Of a DNA stretch of 64,000 nt, positions 1-8,700 are shown piece by piece. Both the position numbers and the translations under genes were made by a program. Each line of letters begins with the position of its first letter. Within the stretch, counting starts at the first letter, position 1. The stretch comes from Siphonodentalium dalli. Its lineage: Eukaryota; Mollusca; Scaphopoda; Gadilida; Siphonodentaliidae. The notes beneath the pieces were generated by a model that did not search any database, was not told the origin of the DNA, and worked only from the letters and a program-made list of their open reading frames with translations. Location of the stretch: the NCBI GenBank assembly GCA_032622095.1, contig CP136064.1, positions 112,706,004 to 112,770,003 on the forward strand. Reading direction: 5' to 3'.

Positions 1-747
1 CATTTTGTCTTCTTTCTATGGATAACACGCTCACATAAACCAAATACAGTTCACGTGCGTCGTCTAGGAGGAGTTTTGTCCACAAGCACTTTCTCCTAAA
101 TCGATGTATGAATACAATTTTCGATTTGTTATAACTTGGTCAATTCTGAACCGATTTCCAAAATTCTTTCAGGAGGATCATTAGTACGTCCTATAGATAC
201 ACGACAGTAAAAGTAGTTGAAATCATCGAAAAAAAATATTTCGAAAATTTTGCCCCCACCCAAACCCCAAAAACATAAGTCCGTTCCTGTTCAAAACTTA
301 TTTTCATAGCAAGTTGCTAATAAGTAACTGCATAGAAGCCCTCATATCTGGCTACCTTGAATGTTATAGGCGGACACAGGATATGAAATAAATCGAATTT
401 TGCGAATCATGGGCGACAACTCTGTAGGGAAATCTCGGACATAAATTGTAAAGCATGGACACAATAGGGCCTACTGAGTTGTACATACGGTCCAAATTTC
501 AAGTTGCTGCTGTTCATACTTTTCGAGATACTGCAACCCCCAGTTTTACACATAAAGGGAGATAACTCTGCAAATCAAGTTAGGACAAAATCCTATATAG
601 CCCGATGCACTACAACTATCATAGGGCTATAAACATACCAAAATCCAGCGCTCTATCTCTCATACTTCCTGAGATATAAGGGTTATAAAATTGCTTAGTA
701 TAATAATAATAAATAATATTGGAAAAAAATAATAAATTGAATAACAA

Positions 748-777
748 TATACTTCCATATTAAAATATGGAAGTATA
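748..777. repeat. Once-per-monomer perfect 30-nt palindrome (A1 example)
   Basis: The arms are tatacttccatatt and its exact reverse complement aatatggaagtata, separated by the two bases aa. The flanks are AT-rich: aataataataaataat on the left and ataagggaatcgcg on the right. The same palindrome is present in every A, B, B' and C monomer, although flanking sequence differs between families. In A1 it recurs at 2141-2170. All array boundaries in the window fall at or within about 40 bp of it, so it is the best candidate for a functional end or recombination site. Confidence 0.95.
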
Positions 778-1199
778 ATAAGGGAATCGCGCGGAATTGA
801 TTGGAATGTCGATTGTATGGTTCATTGACATTTCTGTGTTCAGTTGGAATGTTCTGGTATGACCCCCACCCATGCCTCGAAATTTGGTGACGCGGGTAGA
901 AAAATCGCCATATCTTGGCCAATTTTCAAGATTTCGAGCTAATTTTTGCGCCATTGTGTTCGTATTTGATGTCCCTATAATATTTAGTTGGGTTTTGGTA
1001 AGGTATTGTGGCGATATTCTACTATGTAGGCCAATATGTATGTTGTTCAGTGCATACTTTTTGAATATCGTTGGCCTCCATCGACATACTACGGAAAGTG
1101 GGTAATTGTTTAGAAGTACTGAAAATTCCCCATCGAATGACACCAAACACGTGACGATTGGTTGAAGGAAATTAAATTCATAGTGCATCTTCTGTAAAC

Positions 1200-1730
1200 T
1201 TGAACAAAATGAAGGGGCCACAATTTCCACATTTCTCAATCGATTTACAAAATTCTTTCACGAGTAGCATTAGTACGTCGTATAGATACTTCATAACAAT
1301 TTTGGTTCAAATCGGAGACAAAAAAAAATATGACAATTTTTGCCCCCCTCCCTAATACGGACCAATGTTTTTGAATCTTGGTCAAAATTGCACCATTTCG
1401 TCTTCTTTCTATGGATAACACGCTCACATAAACCAAATACAGTTCACGTGCGTCGTCTAGGAGGAGTTTTGTCCACAAGCACTTTCCCCTAAATCGATGT
1501 ATGAATACAATTTTCGATTTGTTATAACTTGGTCAATTCTGAACCGATTTCCAAAATTCTTTCAGGAGGATCATTAGTACGTCCTATAGATACACGACAG
1601 TAAAAGTAGTTGAAATCATCGAAAAAAAATATTTCGAAAATTTTGCCCCCACCCAAACCCCAAAAATATAAGTCCGTTCCTGTTCAAAACTTATTTTCAT
1701 AGCAAGTTGCTAATAAGTAACTGCATAGAA
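1200..1730. repeat. Internal X/Y duplication inside the monomer (offset about 303 bp)
   Basis: Two diverged segments lie side by side in the monomer. The anchor cgatttacaaaattctttca at 1241 matches cgatttccaaaattctttca at 1545, an offset of 304. Both are followed by a match of the type attagtacgtcntatagatac, then by an A-run, and then by ttttgccccc (the C-run starts near 1343 and 1646, an offset of 303). The same relation holds in the B and C monomers, so the duplication predates the split of the monomer families. Confidence 0.8.
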
Positions 1731-1803
1731 GCCCTCATATCTGGCTACCTTGAATGTTATAGGCGGACACAGGATATGAAATAAATCGAATTTTGCGAAT
1801 CAT

Positions 1804-2095
1804 GGGCGACAACTCTGTAGGGAAAGCTCGGACATAAATTGTAAAGCATGGACACAATAGGGCCTACTGAGTTGTACATACGGTCCAAATTTCAAGTTGC
1901 TGCTGTTCATACTTTTCGAGATACTGCAACCCCCAGTTTTACACATAAAGGGAGATAACTCTGCAAATCAAGTTAGGACAAAATCCTATATAGCCCGATG
2001 CACTACAACTATCATAGGGCTATAAACATACCAAAATCCAGCGCTCTATCTCTCATACTTCCTGAGATATAAGGGTTATAAAATTGCTTAGTATA
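1804..2095. repeat. Internal Z1/Z2 tandem pair (146-bp sub-repeat)
   Basis: gggcgacaactctg at 1804 aligns with gggagataactctg at 1950, and catacttttcgagata at 1908 aligns with catacttcctgagata at 2054. Both offsets are 146 bp, so two diverged 146-bp subunits are adjacent. The agataactctg-type core is the motif I associate with mollusc repeats. In B monomers the offset is 145 bp because of a 1-bp indel. Confidence 0.8.
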
Positions 2096-3527
2096 ATAAT
2101 AATAAATAATATTGGAAAAAAATAATAAATTGAATAACAATATACTTCCATATTAAAATATGGAAGTATAATAAGGGAATCGCGCGGAATTGATTGGAAT
2201 GTCGATTGTATGGTTCATTGACATTTCTGTGTTCAGTTGGAATGTTCTGGTATGACCCCCACCCATGCCTCGAAATTTGGTGACGCGGGTAGAAAAATCG
2301 CCATATCTTGGCCAATTTTCAAGATTTCGAGCTAATTTTTGCGCCATTGTGTTCGTATTTGATGTCCCTATAATATTTAGTTGGGTTTTGGTAAGGTATT
2401 GTGGCGATATTCTACTATGTAGGCCAATATGTATGTTGTTCAGTGCATACTTTTTGAATATCGTTGGCCTCCATCGACATACTACGGAAAGTGGGTAATT
2501 GTTTAGAAGTACTGAAAATTCCCCATCGAATGACACCAAACACGTGACGATTGGTTGAAGGAAATTAAATTCATAGTGCATCTTCTGTAAACTTGAACAA
2601 AATGAAGGGGCCACAATTTCCACATTTCTCAATCGATTTACAAAATTCTTTCACGAGTAGCATTAGTACGTCGTATAGATACTTCATAACAATTTTGGTT
2701 CAAATCGGAGACAAAAAAAAATATGACAATTTTTGCCCCCCTCCCTAATACGGACCAATGTTTTTGAATCTTGGTCAAAATTGCACCATTTCGTCTTCTT
2801 TCTATGGATAACACGCTCACATAAACCAAATACAGTTCACGTGCGTCGTCTAGGAGGAGTTTTGTCCACAAGCACTTTCTCCTAAATCGATGTATGAATA
2901 CAATTTTCGATTTGTTATAACTTGGTCAATTCTGAACCGATTTCCAAAATTCTTTCAGGAGGATCATTAGTACGTCCTATAGATACACGACAGTAAAAGT
3001 AGTTGAAATCATCGAAAAAAAATATTTCGAAAATTTTGCCCCCACCCAAACCCCAAAAATATAAGTCCGTTCCTGTTCAAAACTTATTTTCATAGCAAGT
3101 TGCTAATAAGTAACTGCATAGAAGCCCTCATATCTGGCTACCTTGAATGTTATAGGCGGACACAGGATATGAAATAAATCGAATTTTGCGAATCATGGGC
3201 GACAACTCTGTAGGGAAAGCTCGGACATAAATTGTAAAGCATGGACACAATAGGGCCTACTGAGTTGTACATACGGTCCAAATTTCAAGTTGCTGCTGTT
3301 CATACTTTTCGAGATACTGCAACCCCCAGTTTTACACATAAAGGGAGATAACTCTGCAAATCAAGTTAGGACAAAATCCTATATAGCCCGATGCACTACA
3401 ACTATCATAGGGCTATAAACATACCAAAATCCAGCGCTCTATCTCTCATACTTCCTGAGATATAAGGGTTATAAAATTGCTTAGTATAATAATAATAAAT
3501 AATATTGGAAAAAAATAATAAATTGAA

Positions 3528-3573
3528 CTAGAGGGTTAAAATTCTGGCCTGCAGAATTTTGATACTTCCATAT
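3528..3573 (-). repeat. I1 left terminus: CTAG, 9-bp hairpin and palindrome-arm match
   Basis: In plus-strand order this is ctag (3528-3531), agggtt, then an inverted repeat with arms aaaattctg (3538-3546) and cagaatttt (3552-3560) around gcctg. Next comes atacttccatat (3562-3573), which equals 12 bases of the left arm of the satellite palindrome. On the minus strand the order becomes hairpin, 6-nt spacer, CTAG, T, the classical layout of a Helitron 3' end. The feature is identical in I2 and I3. Confidence 0.6.
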
Positions 3574-3990
3574 AAATTCCCCATCCCCGATCACCATCCA
3601 TAATTTAATCATCTACCCAACCCTATCCAATCCTTACACATAAACCACTCCATAACCCTAATATTGGTAGCCAATCCATAATCATAACCATTTCCACAGC
3701 CCTATCCACAGCACTTAACTCTAACCCAATAAAATACCCTTACCAAATACATTGCCCTCATGCAAACCATATCCATAGCCGTACCTTGGACCATTACCAT
3801 AACTCTTTCAATGAGTTTAGTCATACATACAAGCGTAACCACAACCAAATCCTTTGCATAACTGACACCGTCACAATTTTATCATTAACAATATCCACAA
3901 TTCTAACCCAATTTATAAACCATATCCTGACCATAACGATAACATTAAGCCTAACCCTGATCTACACATATCTATAGCCCTATTCTTAAT
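3574..3990. repeat. G-poor, C-rich degenerate CCATAACC/CCCTAA-like tract in I1
   Basis: About 417 bp with roughly 25 G residues by hand count (about 6%), while C is abundant. Recurrent words are ccataaccc, accataac, ctaaccc, caaccctat and atccaca. This suggests a decayed simple repeat, possibly telomere-like or a CCATAA-type microsatellite. The strand asymmetry survives in I2 and in the diverged I3. No gene is visible; the one open frame here is low-complexity T/I/L/N-rich translation of the repeat. Confidence 0.7.
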
Positions 3991-4419
3991 GTGTTATATA
4001 GTTATCAGGGCATAAAATATTAAATATGAGTCAAGAATTCTGTCCGGAAATGATTCTATTGTTATTATTGATTTCATTTCGAATATCTTCTGGTCTAATA
4101 ATGTGTGGTTGTTTAGCTAACGAACAATAGTGGTTACTGTTACCAGTGACCAGGGCTGTTCTAAAAATAAATCAAGAACTTGTCCCAATTAACATCTCAT
4201 AATAAAATATTCGAAAAAATTCAACATTAGCTGATAGAAGTCTTACTGGACATGGGTCTTCAATTCATATTTATTATTTTGTACCCACAAAACTATTTCA
4301 AAACTTGTTATTTAAAGAGATAATCATATTGTTAACCCTTCACATTAATTTTCCTATGTGTAGACAGTCATCCGGGAGTATTTTTCTACATGATAAGTGA
4401 ATACATGTAATATCTATCA
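3991..4419. other. AT-rich non-coding segment of I1 with a conserved hairpin
   Basis: No gene is visible. A 9-bp hairpin lies at 4131-4152, with arms tggttactg and cagtgacca, loop ttac and one G/T mismatch. It is present with the same sequence at 20853-20874 in I2 and 33459-33480 in I3, although I3 is otherwise diverged. Nothing else recognisable was found here. Confidence 0.5.
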
Positions 4420-5480
4420 GTCACTTAATCCTGATTAACTCATTGCGCATTCATTTGAAAAGTAACAAAAAATCATCGAATTTGCACGTGGATAGTACCG
4501 ACCACATCCAATTTGCTTTATCTCGATCTCTTCATGTATTTCTTTGCAAGATTTACTTGAAGTTGCCAAAAGCCTCGACCAACCGATGCGCGTTCTCCGT
4601 TAGACGGATTGCTTTTACACAACAGTCAAACTTCCAGGATGTATATATGGTAAACTGAGGCACATGCTCACGCATTTGACTCACTCCTTCATTAGCCTGC
4701 TTGAATTTCGACTTTTGCCATATATCGATGTAGGCTGTGTTCCTATGCATGTACTACGCATTACGCTATATATCGTCGCCACGAGTGGGTCCTTTGTTCT
4801 GACACTTAAGCAATCGCACCAGTGTTGGGCGTTGATATCCCCTATCACATCCACTCGTCAGCAAAATTTTATCTCCATATTTTATTTTTTTCAAGACTTT
4901 TTGAACTTTTGATTTTTGTTGGAAATTGCCAATATGCACCCACCTGAACACGAGCTTTCCGTTGGTCGGTTTGCTTTGTAAGTAGAGCGGTCAAACTTTA
5001 GGATGTTACCAACAATATATCAACGAACCGGCTCCTGCATTACATTGCTCCGTCATTAACCCGGTCGGATTTGGCGAGAAAAATAGCTTAGTGATACAGC
5101 ACTTAAATATACTTGTTAACATTATAAAGCCTCGCCACTAGTAAACCTGGTACCTTAGCGCAAATTAAGCAGACATCGATAAGTTGCATTTGGGTACTAT
5201 CTATCATATCCACTATTCAAAATTTTTTTGTCTCGATGTTTGATTTTTAGACAATTTTTCCCCCTTTGATTTTCGTTGGAATTTGAAAAAAGTCTGAACC
5301 GACCGGAAGATCACTCGCTGTTTGGCAGTTTGCTATTATAGCAGAGCTATCACACTTTGGGGGCCTACCTACGCGATACCGCAGTACCTGCTCCTGCATT
5401 AACCTTGCTCACCAATTAGCCCGTTTGGATTTGGCGCCAAAAATAGGTAATTTTCTTGTACATGCCGTAGACCGGTAACG
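4420..5480. repeat. Three diverged tandem copies of a ~360-bp unit inside I1
   Basis: Three anchors repeat at a constant step. gtcaaactt occurs at 4625 and 4990, with a related tatcacact at 5349. ctccttcattag at 4684 matches ctccgtcattaa at 5048 and ctcaccaattag at 5408. aaaattttatctccat at 4863 matches the equivalent block at 5219. Further matches are cgtcgccacgagt (4767) with cctcgccactagt (5129), and ggatttggcg in copies 2 and 3. Steps are 354-367 bp. A fourth partial anchor, ctccttcattagcc, lies near 5740 at the right end of the insert. Open frames over this block are not conserved between copies of the unit. Confidence 0.75.
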
Positions 5481-5570
5481 ATTGGGACAAAAAACTTGCC
5501 AGTGTTAAATTCGGTCCGCAACACTCTACCCATTCGGAATATGCAACAAAAATATTATACCGCTGGACTT

Positions 5571-5571
<1 letters not shown>

Positions 5572-5603
<32 letters not shown>
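5572..5603. repeat. Poly(T) run of 32 in I1
   Basis: An uninterrupted T run between ccgctggacttg and gctaaatctgccg. It is 31 nt in I2 and 14 nt in I3. It could be a reversed retroposon tail on the minus strand, but no tRNA-like A/B boxes or target duplication were seen, so it is recorded as a homopolymer only. Confidence 0.95.
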
Positions 5604-5606
<3 letters not shown>

Positions 5607-5637
5607 AAATCTGCCGCTTACATCCGCCACCGGTCAG

Positions 5638-5715
5638 CCTGGTCTCACCACCCCTGGGCCTGGTTTCACCACTCCGACCTGGTATCATTACCCAGCTTGG
5701 TTTCGTCGCCTCCCC
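5638..5715. repeat. Short 19-bp-class minisatellite in I1 (four imperfect units)
   Basis: The units begin cctggtctcaccacccc (5638), cctggtttcaccactccga (5659), cctggtatcattacccag (5678) and cttggtttcgtcgcctcccc (5696). It is locally GC-rich against an AT-rich background. It is conserved in I2 and I3 with base changes. Confidence 0.65.
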
Positions 5716-5771
5716 GGTTATGCTTCATTCTCTCCCATGCTCCTTCATTAGCCAAATTATTTAATTTTCGA

Positions 5772-8700
5772 TGGTCTGTAAGTTGGACATTTCTCAACCG
5801 ATTTACAAAATTCTTTCAGGAGGATCATTAGTACACCCTATAGATACACGACAGTAAAAATAGTTGAAATCATCGAAAAAAAAAATTGCGAAAATTTTGC
5901 CCCCACCCAAAACCCAAAAATATAAGTCCGTCCCTGTTCAAAACTTGTTTTCGTAGCAAGTTGATAACGGGTAACTACATAAAATCTCTCAAATATGGAT
6001 ACCGTGCATGTTATAGGCGGTTACATGATATGAAATAAATCGAATTTTGCGAATCATGGGCGACAACTCTGTAGAAAAAGCGCGGACATAAATTATAATG
6101 TATGGATTCAATAGGGAATCCTGAGTTCTACATATGGTCCACATTTTGAGTCTCTGCTGCTCATACTTTTCGAGATACAGCAACCCCATTTTTTTACAAA
6201 AAGGGAGATAACTCTGTAAACCAAACGTGGACAACATCCTATATACTCTTATTAGTTAGAAATAGTATAGGTCTATATGCATACGAAATTTCAGCTCCCT
6301 ATCTCTTGTACTTCCGGAGATATAAGAGTTGAAAAATTGCTTAGAATAATAATAATAGAGGAGAAAAATAATAAATTGAATAACAATATACTTCCATATT
6401 AAAATATGGAAGTATAATAAGGGATTCGCACGGAATTGATTGGTATGTCGATAGTATGGTTTATTGACATTTCTGTGTTCAGTTGGAACGTTATGGTGTG
6501 ACCCCCACCCTTGCCTCGGAATTAGGTGATGCGTGTAGAAAAGTCGCCATATCTCGGCCAATCTTCGAGATATCGAGCTAATTTTTGCGTCATTGTGTTC
6601 GCATTTGATGCCCCTTTAATATTTAGTAGGGTTCTAGTAAGATATTGTGGCGATATTCTACTATATAGACCTATATTAATGCTGTTCAGTACATACATTT
6701 CGATTATATCTGGCTTCCATCGACATAATAAGGCAAGTCGGTAATCGTTTAAAAGTATTATAAATTCCCCACCGAATGACACTAAACAATTGACGATTGG
6801 TTGAAGGAATTTGAATTCATAGTGCATCTTCTGTAAACTTGAAAAAAATGAAGGGGCCACAGTTTCTACATTTTTCAACCGATTCACAAAATTCACTCAT
6901 AATGTCACTCGGTACATCTTATAGATACTTCACAACAATTTTGGTTCAAATCGGAGACCAAAAAAATATGACAATTTTTGCCCCCTCCCTAATATGGACC
7001 AATGTTTTTGGATCTTCGTCAAAATTGCACCATTTCGTCTTCTTTCTATGGGTAACACGCTCACATAAACCAAATCCAGTTCGCGTGCGTCGTCTAGGAG
7101 GAGTTTTGTCCACAAGCACTTTCTCCTCAATCGATGTATGAATACAATTTTCGATGGTCTGTAAGTTGGACATTTCTCAACCGATTTACAAAATTCTTTC
7201 AGGAGGATCATTAGTACACCCTATAGATACACGACAGTAAAAATAGTTGAAATCATCGAAAAAAAAAATTGCGAAAATTTTGCCCCCACCCAAAACCCAA
7301 AAATATAAGTCCGTCCCTGTTCAAAACTTGTTTTCGTAGCAAGTTGATAACGGGTAACTACATAAAATCTCTCAAATATGGATACCGTGCATGTTATAGG
7401 CGGTTACATGATATGAAATAAATCGAATTTTGCGAATCATGGGCGACAACTCTGTAGAAAAAGCGCGGACATAAATTATAATGTATGGATTCAATAGGGA
7501 ATCCTGAGTTCTACATATGGTCCACATTTTGAGTCTCTGCTGCTCATACTTTTCGAGATACAGCAACCCCATTTTTTTACAAAAAGGGAGATAACTCTGT
7601 AAACCAAACGTGGACAACATCCTATATACTCTTATTAGTTAGAAATAGTATAGGTCTATATGCATACGAAATTTCAGCTCCCTATCTCTTGTACTTCCGG
7701 AGATATAAGAGTTGAAAAATTGCTTAGAATAATAATAATAGAGGAGAAAAATAATAAATTGAATAACAATATACTTCCATATTAAAATATGGAAGTATAA
7801 TAAGGGATTCGCACGGAATTGATTGGTATGTCGATAGTATGGTTTATTGACATTTCTGTGTTCAGTTGGAACGTTATGGTGTGACCCCCACCCTTGCCTC
7901 GGAATTAGGTGATGCGTGTAGAAAAGTCGCCATATCTCGGCCAATCTTCGAGATATCGAGCTAATTTTTGCGTCATTGTGTTCGCATTTGATGCCCCTTT
8001 AATATTTAGTAGGGTTCTAGTAAGATATTGTGGCGATATTCTACTATATAGACCTATATTAATGCTGTTCAGTACATACATTTCGATTATATCTGGCTTC
8101 CATCGACATAATAAGGCAAGTCGGTAATCGTTTAAAAGTATTATAAATTCCCCACCGAATGACACTAAACAATTGACGATTGGTTGAAGGAATTTGAATT
8201 CATAGTGCATCTTCTGTAAACTTGAAAAAAATGAAGGGGCCACAGTTTCTACATTTTTCAACCGATTCACAAAATTCACTCATAATGTCACTCGGTACAT
8301 CTTATAGATACTTCACAACAATTTTGGTTCAAATCGGAGACCAAAAAAATATGACAATTTTTGCCCCCTCCCTAATATGGACCAATGTTTTTGGATCTTC
8401 GTCAAAATTGCACCATTTCGTCTTCTTTCTATGGGTAACACGCTCACATAAACCAAATCCAGTTCGCGTGCGTCGTCTAGGAGGAGTTTTGTCCACAAGC
8501 ACTTTCTCCTCAATCGATGTATGAATACAATTTTCGATGGTCTGTAAGTTGGACATTTCTCAACCGATTTACAAAATTCTTTCAGGAGGATCATTAGTAC
8601 ACCCTATAGATACACGACAGTAAAAATAGTTGAAATCATCGAAAAAAAAAATTGCGAAAATTTTGCCCCCACCCAAAACCCAAAAATATAAGTCCGTCCC

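Larger units (their letters stand above)
1..3527. repeat. A-type 1.39-kb satellite array, block A1 (about 2.5 copies, left-truncated)
   Basis: Head-to-tail tandem repeat with a period of 1393 bp. Base 1 aligns with base 1394, and the palindromic landmark starts at 748 and 2141. The third palindrome, expected near 3534, is missing because insert I1 begins there. Copies differ only by scattered single bases, for example catttt against catttc at the left edge, aaacata against aaatata near 290, and an extra C change near 1487. The block runs off the left edge of the window, so its true size is unknown. No protein domain or RNA gene is visible. Short ORFs recur once per monomer only because the DNA itself recurs. 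Confidence 0.95.
3528..5771 (-). mobile_element. Insert I1, 2.24-kb non-coding unit; candidate non-autonomous Helitron-like element
   Basis: This segment breaks the satellite between block A1 and the B array and has no similarity to the monomer across most of its length. Two more copies lie at 20250-22494 (nearly identical, constant offset 16722) and 32836-35089 (clearly diverged). Read on the minus strand, the left end finishes with a 9-bp-stem hairpin, the spacer aaccct, then CTAG followed by T. The right end begins TC after an A. Canonical Helitrons end this way (A|TC...hairpin...CTRR|T), which is why I place the borders here. Inside are a G-poor tract, 360-bp repeats, poly(T) and a minisatellite. 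No Rep/helicase or transposase is encoded. Alternative: unique spacer DNA trapped in the satellite by unequal exchange. The repeat identity is certain; the Helitron label is tentative. Confidence 0.5.

Noticed and set aside
748-777. Serum-response (CArG) site in the palindrome
   Set aside because: CArG needs CC, six A/T, then GG. Here CC and GG are separated by twelve A/T bases.
3574-3585. ataaattcccca shared by the insert and the B monomer as a homology remnant
   Set aside because: The match is only about 12 AT/C-rich bases with no extension on either side, so chance is likely.
3650-3970. True interstitial telomere array
   Set aside because: Only isolated ccctaa-like words occur, without perfect tandem copies; it was kept only as a degenerate C-rich tract.
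5572-5603. Poly(T) as the reversed tail of a SINE
   Set aside because: No tRNA-like A or B box was found on the minus strand beside it, and no flanking duplication; its length varies between insert copies as any homopolymer would.
3528-5771. LTR or non-LTR retrotransposon
   Set aside because: No reverse transcriptase, integrase or RNase H motif in any frame, no LTR pair and no target-site duplication at the borders.
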